From: JANQPA01 sp964548175
Lineage (GTDB): Bacteria; Bacteroidota; Bacteroidia; Chitinophagales; Saprospiraceae
Reading direction: 5' to 3'
DNA length: 64,000 nt
Assembly (NCBI GenBank): GCA_964548175.1
Contig: CAZJQS010000001.1
Span: 1 to 64,000, forward strand
The position numbers were made by a program, and so were the translations under genes. The notes below the pieces were generated by a model that did no database searches, was not told the DNA's origin, and saw only the letters and a program-made list of their open reading frames with translations. This document shows positions 41,759 through 51,164 of the stretch, piece after piece (the stretch's first letter is position 1; each line of letters starts with the position of its first letter).

Positions 41759-44700
41759 TCAATCTATCTTTACAAAACGTTTTGACTGAAGATCCTTCCC
41801 TGCTTTGATCACCAGAAGAAAAGTGCCGCTTCTCAATTCACCGACTTCGATTGCTTTTCTGTTCCGGCCTTTAAATAAGGACCAGGAGAAGCGCTTGAGC
41901 TGTCGACCAAGCAGATCCGTTATGATCAGTTCGGCATTTTGTTCTTCCGGACTTTCGTAATGAATATTTAGTTCACGATTCGTCGGATTGGGAGTAAAGG
42001 AAAAATCATGGATGACTCTAAGGGGCTCTGAAAACAATATGGGAGGAGCAGGATTCTCAGAAGATGCTTCCACTTTAATGTGATCAATAGCTAAATCTGA
42101 CCGGTACGAGTCGCCTGTTGTACCGGCAAATCTCAATCTCACACCAGGCTCACCACCGTAATTGGGCAAGTCGATAGAAACAGTTTGCCAATTGTTGCCT
42201 CTGTTGCCGGAAAGCTGCCAGAGAGTAGACCAGTTTTGTCCGTTATTGATGCTGATCTCCAGACGCAATTGCCCCATATTTTCACCAAACATATGATAAT
42301 CAAAGGTAAAAACGGGAAAATCAACGTTGGAGAAATCAAAACAAGGAGACTCGAGTATAGACGTATTATTGTAATTGAGAGAAGACTCGGTATACAGGTA
42401 CCATTCTCCATTTGAGGCTGCGGTGGGCCCGGTAACAGAAGAAGGCGTACCCAGGCGGTTGCGCGTCCAGTCAAAATCATCCTTACCGGCTTGGGTCCAT
42501 CCGCCCATTCCTGTTTCAAAGCTTTCGGCATATGGAAAATCCTGAATGCCGCCAAGGCAGAAATCACTTCCGTCGATAACGGTAATGAAGCCAGTCTTAG
42601 TAACAATATCATTACCATATGCATTAGAAACCGTCAGCGTTACGGAATAACGTCCGGGAGCCGAATAGGTGACCAGTGGGTGCTGTTCAGTGCTGTTTTG
42701 AGGACTACCACCCTCGAAGGTCCATGACCAGGAGGAAGGCTGATGATCAGAATGATCAGCAAACTGGACCTGGCTGCCTGCCGTGATATAGGTTGTATCA
42801 GCAGAAAAATCCGCCAGTGGAGGAGTCCCGTCACCACCATTGGAGGTGGTAATGGAAAGTTCATCGATAGCAATATCACTGCGGAACCCATTGCCGGTAT
42901 GTCCGATGATCCTTAACAGCACACTTGCCTGGCCGATATAATTCACCAGATCAACAGAAGCGCTTTTCCAGCTGTTGCCCTGGTCTCCGGAGCGGGACCA
43001 CAAAGAAGTCCAGGTAGTTCCGTTATCGACGCTGGCCTCTACGGAAAGAGTTCCCATATTGTTTCCAAACATATGGAACTGGAATTCAAAGCGTGCATTT
43101 CCCAACTCAGTAAGGTCAATGCATGGGGAAGTCAGAATGGCATGACTGTTGTAATCTCCGGAGGCCTCGGTATATAAGTACCATTTTCCTTCAGCAGCTG
43201 ATTCCGGGCCTGTGGCAGTAGAAGGGGTATTTTTGTCTAACCGCACCCAGTTGATATTGTCGTCGGTATTCTGGGTCCAATCTCCCAATCCGTTTTCAAA
43301 GCTTTCGGCATAAGGAAAAGCCTGGACGCCATTTTCGCATCCTGCCGGTTCACTATCTTCTTCCAAGACTGTAATATAGGCCTCTTTGACCATGGTATCT
43401 TCTCCCCCTTCGTTGGTTACGGTCAGACTAACGGCGTAGCTTCCGGGTGTTACATAAGTTACCACAGGGTGTTGTAGCGTACTCTGGGTGGGATATCCCC
43501 CCTCGAAATTCCACAACCAGCCGATAGGTGTTCCGGTGGAGACATCTGTAAAGTGGATGCTTTCGCCGGGCTTCACCTGCATTTGGGTAGCTGTAAAATT
43601 AGCGACCGGTGCGGTTGGACCGGCGTCGACCCCGCTAATCACGATGTCGTCTATTGCCATATCACTGAGGAAGGCGGAACCTATGGTCCCGACTATACGG
43701 AAGCCGACCCAGCTTTCTCCGGCATAATCATCCAGGTTGATGGCGGCGGAAGACCATACCCCTGCCTGTTCGCCGTTTCGGAACCATATACTCGTCCAAT
43801 GGTTACCCATATCAGTACTGACCTGAACTTCCAGGCTGCCCATAGTACGGCCGAGCATATGATACTGAAAACTCAGAAGGGCGCTGCTCAGGGCGCTGAA
43901 GTCAAAACAGGGAGATTCCAGTATGCCTACCTTTTCTGCATTAGCGGAAGCCTCCAGGTAATAATAATGAGAGCCTTGTGCAGGGGCTGATGGCCCTGTC
44001 GCTCCGGAAGGTGTTCCGGCAGCGCTGATGGTCCAGTCGATGTCATTGACCGCAGATTGCGACCAAAGGCCGAGGCTTCCATCCAAAGGCTCAGCATAGG
44101 GAAAATCCTGAATGCCTTCGGAACAAACCAATTCGTCTTCGACTACTATAAAGCCTTCCACACGCAAGGTATTTTCTCCTTGCGCATTTCCCGCTTTGAG
44201 GGTTACGGCATAAACTCCGGGAGTGGAATAGGTCACGACTGGGTGTTGTAAAGTACTGTTTGCAGGTGTGCCGCCCTCAAAAGTCCATTCCCAGTAAGTA
44301 GGATTGAGCGAGGAAAGATCCGTAAATTGAACGGCATCTCCGGTGTTGATCTCCATTTTATCCGCCGTAAAGTTGGGATTGGGAAGCGGCAAACAAGCAG
44401 AAGAGTTGAGGAGTGACTTTCTGCGGGGGCTATTGATCATCACGGTGATCATGCGGGCTTTCTGGTCACTGGTAAAGACGTTCATGCAATCATCATCTGT
44501 GTAGTCCATGTAGTTTTCGATCATATCGAAGGTTCCGCATGAAATATGCCCAAAAGTGCAACCGGTATTCGGCGCATCCGAAGCAGGCGTATCGGCGCAA
44601 TAATCGTCGACTCCACATCCACCATCCCCCCAGATGTGCCGCAAGCCGAAAAAGTGGCCCAGCTCATGAGTAAGAGAACGGCCTTTTCCGTATTCCAGGA

Positions 44701-45442
44701 TTCCGGTCGTATTCGGCTGGGTGGTGCTGCCTATGGTGAAAGGAGCAACCGCCACGCCATCGGTATTGTCCAGGCCTGCATTATCGGCGACACCGTCCAG
44801 GCCGGACATGCTGGGAAATTGGGAATACCCCAGTACCGTGCCCTCGCCGTCAGAGCTCTGCATATCCAAGACCCAGATGTTGATGTATTGTTCCGGATCA
44901 AACTGAGACTCCGGCTTGATGAAACTTTCGATATAAGTCCTGGTAAAAGGAGGTTCGGGCCATCCCATCGCATTCCTGTCAATACGGCTTATGCCGGGCT
45001 CATCGAGCGGTTGCCCTTCAGGTCCAAAATAAGCCGGACAAAATTCTATTTCTATATCGGCGCCGTCGGGATGGTCGTTATAGCCTGAAGTTCTCATCTT
45101 GCGCCTGAAATCATTATTGATCTGTTCTATCTGTGCATAAACCTGATTTGAAGCCACATTCGCTCCCTGTCCAACCTCGCTTCCATCGTGGATGATGTGA
45201 AATATGACGGGCAGTGTCATCACCGAACGGGACTGCGACGACTCATAATACTTCCTCACTCTGGGCGCCAGCCATCGCTCAAATTCTTCGGGGGTCTCCA
45301 GCTGTGGGTATTGTTCCTTTAATGCAGCATTGGCCTCCACCGTTTCACATCGAATAATGTTGTTCTCCTGCTGCCCCTGTAAGGCGCCGAAACCTAACAA
45401 TAGAAAAAATAGCCATAAGGTCACTTGTGTAAATATCTTCAT
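41759..45442 (-). CDS. M43 (pappalysin-type) zinc metalloprotease with PKD/MAM pairs and T9SS type A signal
   Basis: About 1227 residues. Signal peptide from MKIFTQVTLWLFFLLL (start 45442). The M43 protease domain covers about 60-330 with zinc motif HELGHFFGLRH (H259, E260, H263, H269) and the following Cys-rich CGVDDYCADTPAS. Then come three modules, each a PKD domain (FTADKMEINTGDAVQFTDLS type) followed by a MAM-like beta-sandwich (GIQDFPYAESFETGMGGWTQ type). The C-terminal about 80 residues are a T9SS type A sorting domain (FSFTPNPTNRELNIHYES to GTFLLVIKAGKDLQSKRF). A secreted or surface protease, with PKD/MAM parts likely binding polymers or surfaces. Confidence 0.93.
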   Translation of the reverse strand: MKIFTQVTLWLFFLLLGFGALQGQQENNIIRCETVEANAALKEQYPQLETPEEFERWLAPRVRKYYESSQSRSVMTLPVIFHIIHDGSEVGQGANVASNQVYAQIEQINNDFRRKMRTSGYNDHPDGADIEIEFCPAYFGPEGQPLDEPGISRIDRNAMGWPEPPFTRTYIESFIKPESQFDPEQYINIWVLDMQSSDGEGTVLGYSQFPSMSGLDGVADNAGLDNTDGVAVAPFTIGSTTQPNTTGILEYGKGRSLTHELGHFFGLRHIWGDGGCGVDDYCADTPASDAPNTGCTFGHISCGTFDMIENYMDYTDDDCMNVFTSDQKARMITVMINSPRRKSLLNSSACLPLPNPNFTADKMEINTGDAVQFTDLSSLNPTYWEWTFEGGTPANSTLQHPVVTYSTPGVYAVTLKAGNAQGENTLRVEGFIVVEDELVCSEGIQDFPYAEPLDGSLGLWSQSAVNDIDWTISAAGTPSGATGPSAPAQGSHYYYLEASANAEKVGILESPCFDFSALSSALLSFQYHMLGRTMGSLEVQVSTDMGNHWTSIWFRNGEQAGVWSSAAINLDDYAGESWVGFRIVGTIGSAFLSDMAIDDIVISGVDAGPTAPVANFTATQMQVKPGESIHFTDVSTGTPIGWLWNFEGGYPTQSTLQHPVVTYVTPGSYAVSLTVTNEGGEDTMVKEAYITVLEEDSEPAGCENGVQAFPYAESFENGLGDWTQNTDDNINWVRLDKNTPSTATGPESAAEGKWYLYTEASGDYNSHAILTSPCIDLTELGNARFEFQFHMFGNNMGTLSVEASVDNGTTWTSLWSRSGDQGNSWKSASVDLVNYIGQASVLLRIIGHTGNGFRSDIAIDELSITTSNGGDGTPPLADFSADTTYITAGSQVQFADHSDHQPSSWSWTFEGGSPQNSTEQHPLVTYSAPGRYSVTLTVSNAYGNDIVTKTGFITVIDGSDFCLGGIQDFPYAESFETGMGGWTQAGKDDFDWTRNRLGTPSSVTGPTAASNGEWYLYTESSLNYNNTSILESPCFDFSNVDFPVFTFDYHMFGENMGQLRLEISINNGQNWSTLWQLSGNRGNNWQTVSIDLPNYGGEPGVRLRFAGTTGDSYRSDLAIDHIKVEASSENPAPPILFSEPLRVIHDFSFTPNPTNRELNIHYESPEEQNAELIITDLLGRQLKRFSWSLFKGRNRKAIEVGELRSGTFLLVIKAGKDLQSKRFVKID

Positions 45443-45505
45443 CAGAGCAACTCTTGTGTTTAACTTAAATTCGGTTAGTTGGAACCAGGTAGTTTTTAAA
45501 TCCAT

Positions 45506-45861
45506 CTAAAACAGTATTCCCAGACTGTACCTTCCAGGTTCAACATAATGGAACGTAAAAATCAGAACGGTGTTCCAATTTTCAGCCCATAAAAAGGACA
45601 AAACCGCCTTTTACATGCCAGTAGTCATGTGGCGGCCCCCTTGGATTTCTTGTTTAATCGGTGGTATTGAAGCGGTATAGAGAGCCAGTTTCGAACCTCG
45701 GTTTTAAGTTCGATCCACTCTTTTATATAGATAAGCCTGTTTCTTTTCTCCCTTACAAAGAAAATTAAAAAAACCGAGAAGACAAATAAATTGATGGACT
45801 TAAGTGGTGAGAAGAAGAAGTTTAGTGGCGGTCGGCGACCGCCACTAAACTTTTACTTTAA
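45506..45861. other. Intergenic region with a 17-bp hairpin
   Basis: The spacer between two giant minus-strand genes. Apart from the hairpin at 45818-45852, no ORF, tRNA or repeat is convincing. GTTCGATCC near 45710 looks like a tRNA T-loop, but its flanks do not pair. Confidence 0.5.
45818..45852 (-). terminator. Perfect hairpin after the CHRD protein gene
   Basis: AAGTTTAGTGGCGGTCG (45818-45834) pairs with 45836-45852 with a single-nt loop, 10 nt beyond the stop codon on the coding strand. The stem ends in CTTCTTCTT rather than a clean T-run. Confidence 0.6.
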
Positions 45862-48800
45862 TTATCGCTGAATCAGCAAACGTTCTGTCCCTGCAAGTCT
45901 GTTTTCTATCCACAGCTGAAGGAAATACAAGCCTGTATCGTACGATTGAACGTCAAAAACTTCTCTGTTTTCGCCGACATTGAATTGCACCTCACGCTGT
46001 TTCAGAACACGGCCCATTCCATCGATCAATACGATGGTTCCCTGTAAGTTTTCTACCGAAGAGACTGATAACTGAACCTGGTCAGTTGCAGGATTCGGAT
46101 AGGTTTTAATGGTCATTTGCTTGATCACTGCATCATCAACGTCTGTGACCACTCCTAGCATCAGCGATACGGAATCCGCCGGGCTTGCTGTTTGCAAACT
46201 ACCATCGGAAGTCAATACTCTATGATAAAGCTTAACGGTCTGGCCTACTTCTACACCTACGCCGGACAATAAGCTACTTACGGTGGCAAAATCCGTCACA
46301 AAAGCAGTATCCGCCCCGGTATTGACCGCCAGTACGGGATTGTCAAAAGAAGCGTCCGCCGCCAGCTGCCAGATGTAGGCAACATTATTGCCATCGGGAT
46401 CAGCTGCTGCGTTCCAGTTGGCTTCGAAAGCCGTTTCACCGGCACCTGCTACTTCCAGCATAGCTCCTGATGGAGGAGCCGCAATGTTGGAAGGATCAGG
46501 AAACTGGTTGGTCTCCGGCAATACTTGTCCGCGCAATTCACCAGAGGTTACCGCTTTAGTGTGAATATTGACGTACAGTCCGCCATTCATTAAGCGCATC
46601 AGCTTGTCTTCATCCAGCATAAAAGTATTTTCTGAGGGCAGGTAAACACCACTTAGGGAGTCTTCGGCAAGACTTACATTTAAACTAATGTCAAATCCGG
46701 CATTTTCACCTACGATGCCGTTATGCAAATGAGAACCGCCTGCCACGTTGGGATCAAAGGCGCCGTCCAGATTCTGGAAAGAACCGGTGGCGGTCAGCTG
46801 ATTGCCGTTCAATTCGAATTTAAATGCGCCGTTTCCTCCGCTGGCTACCGGCTGAACTTCATTGGCGCCGGAGAGTGTTGCGGTGAAATAAGCATTTGCG
46901 TAAGGCATGACCTGTCCTCTCAATTCTCCTGAAGGAATATCTGTGGAGTGGATATTCACATACAATCTTCTGGCCAGAACGGTATCCGGAAATCCGGCAG
47001 AAATTTGCGCCATGTTGTCCATCAACTCGAAAGTACCGCTTAGGTCACCATCGCTGGTAGTCGCCGCCAGAGGAAGCACGATGCCTCCGTTTTGTCCGGG
47101 ATAGCCAAGATGTATGTGGGCGCCGTCCATGACATTTCTATTGAAGGCGCTTTCCAGATTCGAAAAAGAGCCGGAAGCCAATAGCTGGCCGGCATTCCAT
47201 TCCAGTATAACTGCACCAAAAGCACCGGAGCGGGCCGGTGGTGCTTCACTGGTCGAAGAAAGCGGCGCGAAGAAGTAAGCTGTTGATTCGTGGAGCAACT
47301 GAGCTCTTAATTCTCCGGAGGTCACTTCAAAAGAGTGGATATTTACGTAAAACCTTCTGGCTTTTAGCACGCCTAATAATGAATCGTTCAATTCAAAAGT
47401 ATTATCCGCAGGCAAATAGACCCCGCTGGTAATATCATCTCCCTGAGTAGCCGCTAAATCAAAAGCAATCGGTCCGTTAGCGCCTGCAATATTCATATGG
47501 ATGTGAGATCCTCCTCTGATATTAGTGGCCAGTGCGTCATTCATATTGTTGAAGGACCCTGTCAGCGTAAGATTATTTCCCATAATCTCGGCGATTACGG
47601 CGCCGCTCCCGCCCGACAGTACGGGGTCAGGCTCTTGCATGCCCGTCAGGAAACCGGTAAAGAAAAACTGGCTTTCCGGCACGACTTGCCCTCTCAATTC
47701 TCCCGAGCGGAACGCTTCAGAATGAATGTTTACATAAATCTCTCTATTCATCAGCGCCATACGCTCCTCATCAGTAAGCGTAAACTCATTGTCTGCAGGA
47801 AGAAAGCGACCGCTTCTGCTGTCTCCATCCTGTGTAACGGTTAGATCATAAAGAATGCCACCGTTCCTGCCGGCTACCGCCAGGTGCAGGTGAGCACCGC
47901 CTCTGATGTCGGTGGCCAGATCACCGGCTAATCCTTGAAAAGACCCGCTGACAGTGAGTGTATTGCCATTTAGTTCCAGCACCACTTCGCCAGTGGCTGC
48001 AGTAGTTACGGGTGGTGCTTCATTGCTGCCGGAGAGGTGCGCTCTAAATACGGCATCCGACATAGAACGGACCTGACCTCTGATCTCGCCACTCCTGAAC
48101 TGACCAGAGTGGATGTTGGCATAGATCATTCTGTTGGCTAACATCATCTTCTGGCTTTCTGACAATGCAAAACCGTTATCTGACAACATAAATACGCCTC
48201 CTCTGGCGTCGGCATCAGCCGTAATGACCAAAGGAAATTCGACACCACCGTTTTCACCGGCGCTTCCGATATGCAAGTGGGCGCCACCTACAATATCCGT
48301 GGCGATGTCTCCTTCCAGATTATCAAAAGATCCGGTTACGAATAAAGAATCACCGATGACTTCCAATGCCAGCGCTCCTGCTGCGCCGGTAATGATGGAA
48401 GGCACTTCGTTGCTGCCAAACAGGTTTACGCCATAATGAGCATCCGCATCTGACAGAAGCTGACCTCTCAACTCGCCCATCGGATTGTCTATGGAATGAA
48501 TGTTCACATACATCTGGCGAGCGCGTAAGGCAGAAACTTGCTCAGCGTTTAAGGTAAGTGTATTGTTGGAGGCTTCGAAAATCCCCCCCCGGTTGTCGCC
48601 ATCCAGAGTTGGATTCAGAGGGAATGCTATGCCGCCGTTCTGTCCTGCATACCCCAGGTGAATATGCGCCCCGATATCAGCATTAAAATCGCTTCGCAGG
48701 CCGGAGAAGGAGCCCTCTACGGTCAGCATGTCGCCATCCAGGGTCGCAGTCACACTACCTGTGCCTCCGCTTAGTACCGGCAGCACTTCATTGGCGCCGC

Positions 48801-49173
48801 TTAGCTGAGCGACGAACACTTCGCCTTCAGCGGCGCCGTTCGTTGCAACGATGGTTCCAACCATATCCAAACCCACATGCGGCTGACAAACGTAATAGTA
48901 GGTCTTGGCCTCTGTGATCACAATTTCGCCGCCGCCGAAAGGCACGTTGAAGCCGCCGTTCGGTTCAGTTCCCCGGGCGTCATAGGTAGCCTGGCTCACT
49001 TCGACAGCATTGTGCGTTGACCCGATGTTAAAAACGACCGTGTCCCCAACGGTTACGTTTAGCTCGGCCGGAACGAAAACAAATCCTGAATTAGTTATGG
49101 TATGTTTTGTTGCCCATACTTGTGTGAGCAGCAACATACCGAATACAGTGAATAGTAAAGATCGGATTTTCAT
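45862..49173 (-). CDS. Cupredoxin plus six CHRD domains, T9SS type A cargo
   Basis: About 1103 residues. Signal peptide (SLLFTVFGMLLLTQVW). The first about 110 residues are a plastocyanin/azurin-like cupredoxin with putative type-1 copper ligands H54 (STHN), C96, H99 and M104 (VCQPHVGLDM). Six tandem CHRD (chordin) domains of about 130 residues follow. Each starts like LSGANEVxPVxSGGxG, contains HIHxGxxGxNG and ends YVNIHSxxxxSGELRGQ. Then a fibronectin-like linker precedes a C-terminal T9SS domain (YPNPATDQVQLSV). CHRD function in bacteria is unknown. It is secreted, and copper binding or redox is a testable idea. Confidence 0.9.
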   Translation of the reverse strand: MKIRSLLFTVFGMLLLTQVWATKHTITNSGFVFVPAELNVTVGDTVVFNIGSTHNAVEVSQATYDARGTEPNGGFNVPFGGGEIVITEAKTYYYVCQPHVGLDMVGTIVATNGAAEGEVFVAQLSGANEVLPVLSGGTGSVTATLDGDMLTVEGSFSGLRSDFNADIGAHIHLGYAGQNGGIAFPLNPTLDGDNRGGIFEASNNTLTLNAEQVSALRARQMYVNIHSIDNPMGELRGQLLSDADAHYGVNLFGSNEVPSIITGAAGALALEVIGDSLFVTGSFDNLEGDIATDIVGGAHLHIGSAGENGGVEFPLVITADADARGGVFMLSDNGFALSESQKMMLANRMIYANIHSGQFRSGEIRGQVRSMSDAVFRAHLSGSNEAPPVTTAATGEVVLELNGNTLTVSGSFQGLAGDLATDIRGGAHLHLAVAGRNGGILYDLTVTQDGDSRSGRFLPADNEFTLTDEERMALMNREIYVNIHSEAFRSGELRGQVVPESQFFFTGFLTGMQEPDPVLSGGSGAVIAEIMGNNLTLTGSFNNMNDALATNIRGGSHIHMNIAGANGPIAFDLAATQGDDITSGVYLPADNTFELNDSLLGVLKARRFYVNIHSFEVTSGELRAQLLHESTAYFFAPLSSTSEAPPARSGAFGAVILEWNAGQLLASGSFSNLESAFNRNVMDGAHIHLGYPGQNGGIVLPLAATTSDGDLSGTFELMDNMAQISAGFPDTVLARRLYVNIHSTDIPSGELRGQVMPYANAYFTATLSGANEVQPVASGGNGAFKFELNGNQLTATGSFQNLDGAFDPNVAGGSHLHNGIVGENAGFDISLNVSLAEDSLSGVYLPSENTFMLDEDKLMRLMNGGLYVNIHTKAVTSGELRGQVLPETNQFPDPSNIAAPPSGAMLEVAGAGETAFEANWNAAADPDGNNVAYIWQLAADASFDNPVLAVNTGADTAFVTDFATVSSLLSGVGVEVGQTVKLYHRVLTSDGSLQTASPADSVSLMLGVVTDVDDAVIKQMTIKTYPNPATDQVQLSVSSVENLQGTIVLIDGMGRVLKQREVQFNVGENREVFDVQSYDTGLYFLQLWIENRLAGTERLLIQR

Positions 49174-49494
49174 GTATTGAGTGTTTTTGGTAAAAAAAAT
49201 TTTTTCTGGCTCGTTTTTCATCAGTCGCCCACAATCAATAACCTTTATTCCGGATAGGGGAATACAGTCCTTAGGCAGCTACCGAAGGTAGGTCAGTGGT
49301 ATCGTCAAGGCGAAAATGTTCTTTATTTGTCAGGTAAGATGTCCTTTGGGCCCTATTCTTCAGACAACTCCGGTTGATGACATCAGCGTTTTTTTGAGTA
49401 GCCGCTATTAATGTTTGTACAACTGATCATACATACGAGATGTTCTGGTGGAGTGGATTTATTTTTGTCAAAAATTTTCCTTTTTTATGTAAGT

Positions 49495-50250
49495 TTATAA
49501 GCTGAATTCAGCAAAAGGATCTTCATCAAGGTCCAGCTGCTCCCAGGTACTACCGCTTTTCACATTTGTGATCTGGACATCATACCCCCCGAGCAGCAGG
49601 TGGGAGGCTGCATACTTTGCCCCACTCGGCAAGGTTTGCCAATTTTCCCAGGAAGCTTTTAAACCTCCCACAGGAATAATATTTACCCACATCTTAAAAG
49701 CTGAAGGCAGGCCGTTTTCATCCAATATCCAAAGGTAGGAATCCCCGGGGGTTGCGCCTCCGGAGGTATAGGTCACCAGTAGCCCCTTGCTATGTTCCTC
49801 TTTTAGGTCGACGAGCTGCCTCTCGGTACCGGGATCGAATGCCTTAGTCGGCGCCAGTAGCCAGAAGGAATCATTAAAAAATAACCACATGGCTGTTTTG
49901 ACCAACTGCTCTTCCTTATCTCCTTCGACGGGCAATCCGTCAACGAAAGCCTGCCCTTTGTTCTGATCCGGTGACAACAAAGCCTTATTACCGCCGCCCC
50001 AGCTGATTTCCACCAGGTGGCGCTTGCGATCCCAGATATAACTGTTCCTTCCCGCGAAGGTCCATCTGACCCAGGTCGTAGTATCCCAGGCAGGCTTATC
50101 GACAGCCTGAAGCATTTTTTCAGCCAGCCGGTCAGCTTCCGGTGAGGCGACCCCCCTTGGCAGGGGTTCATGTATGATCAAAAGCGCAATAACGGGGATC
50201 AATATCAGAAGGCCGATGGCAACAAGGGTGATTTTCAGCCATTTTTTCAT
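49495..50250 (-). CDS. Hypothetical protein with N-terminal membrane anchor
   Basis: A 251-residue protein. The N-terminal helix (LVAIGLLILIPVIALLII, about 9-28) is probably an uncleaved anchor, and the rest is likely periplasmic. It is rich in Trp (TTWVRWTFAGRNSYIWDRKR, SAFKMWVNIIPVGGLKASW) and beta-strands, in a pattern seen in uncharacterised Bacteroidota envelope proteins of this size. No domain is recognised. It is separated from the CHRD gene by 321 bp and appears monocistronic. Confidence 0.6.
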   Translation of the reverse strand: MKKWLKITLVAIGLLILIPVIALLIIHEPLPRGVASPEADRLAEKMLQAVDKPAWDTTTWVRWTFAGRNSYIWDRKRHLVEISWGGGNKALLSPDQNKGQAFVDGLPVEGDKEEQLVKTAMWLFFNDSFWLLAPTKAFDPGTERQLVDLKEEHSKGLLVTYTSGGATPGDSYLWILDENGLPSAFKMWVNIIPVGGLKASWENWQTLPSGAKYAASHLLLGGYDVQITNVKSGSTWEQLDLDEDPFAEFSL

Positions 50251-50490
50251 GGAAAAACCAATTTGAATTGACTATGAAAATGAAAATTTGCAAATTATTA
50301 AAGTTCACTACTTATGAGTGACACCCTGGTACAACAGTCAAACCCCATAATTGATCACAAAACCAATGACATAATTCAGCAAGTAAGCACACAAACGTTA
50401 TTATTTATGAACATACTTTCATATATTTATCTTTCGACAAATTTGCTATAAACAAACAATATTCCTTTTAACCTCCTTAAAATTTAACAT

Positions 50491-51090
50491 ATGGACACAG
50501 AAAAGAACGGTTCGACTGCCCTATGGCCGGAAACTGAAGCGGGCAGGAAGGTACGGGCCCGGCTTTCTGATGAAAGAACACTGGAGGCCATCGACCACCT
50601 GCTGGCCCGCATTGACACGCTGGAGAAGGCGGTTGAGGACTTGAACGTCCTCATGCGCCAGGCGCCTGGTCTGGTTGCTATGGCGGGAGACATGCTTGAC
50701 GACACTTATCGTCAGGCGGAAGCTAACGGCGTCAATCCGGAAGAACGCCTAAAAAATGCCTTACATCTTGCAAATAAATTTACAGATCCCGAGATGATCA
50801 AGAAGCTGGACGGCCTATTGCTGCTGGGGGAACGTATGCCTGGTATTATTTCAATGATCTTCGACAGTATGGATGAAAAGATGCAAATGGCTATGGCGCA
50901 TGGTTTCGACCCAAGAGTACTTTCTCAAACGGCAGGAAATGCCAACACGGCATTGACTAATGCAATGGCGGAGCCTCCGGCAAAAGTAGGCGGCATATTT
51001 GGTTTGCTTCGTGCGATCAAGGATCCGGACCGACAGAAAGGTCTCGGTTTTCTGCTGAACTTCCTGAAACACTTCGGCCGTCAGCTATAA
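50491..51090 (+). CDS. DUF1641 family protein
   Basis: A 199-residue helical cytoplasmic protein of the DUF1641 type. DUF1641 proteins recur near sulfide:quinone oxidoreductase and formate-dehydrogenase genes, and are thought to be small accessory factors (function unproven). The core signatures APGLVAMAGDMLDDTYRQAE and GLLRAIKDPDRQKGLGFLLNF are present. It lies 74 bp upstream of SQR, so the two are likely co-transcribed. A -7-like TATCTTTC (one mismatch) lies at 50428-50435. Confidence 0.85.
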   Translation: MDTEKNGSTALWPETEAGRKVRARLSDERTLEAIDHLLARIDTLEKAVEDLNVLMRQAPGLVAMAGDMLDDTYRQAEANGVNPEERLKNALHLANKFTDPEMIKKLDGLLLLGERMPGIISMIFDSMDEKMQMAMAHGFDPRVLSQTAGNANTALTNAMAEPPAKVGGIFGLLRAIKDPDRQKGLGFLLNFLKHFGRQL

Positions 51091-51164
51091 ATGCTAACTG
51101 AAATAACGCAAATGACACTGGCATTTTAATTAAACTATAAAAAAACAACAAAACATAAAAAGTT

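Noticed and set aside
45680..45720. tRNA-like T-loop GTTCGATCC
   Set aside because: The flanking 5-mers do not pair, and no acceptor or anticodon arm could be folded on either strand.
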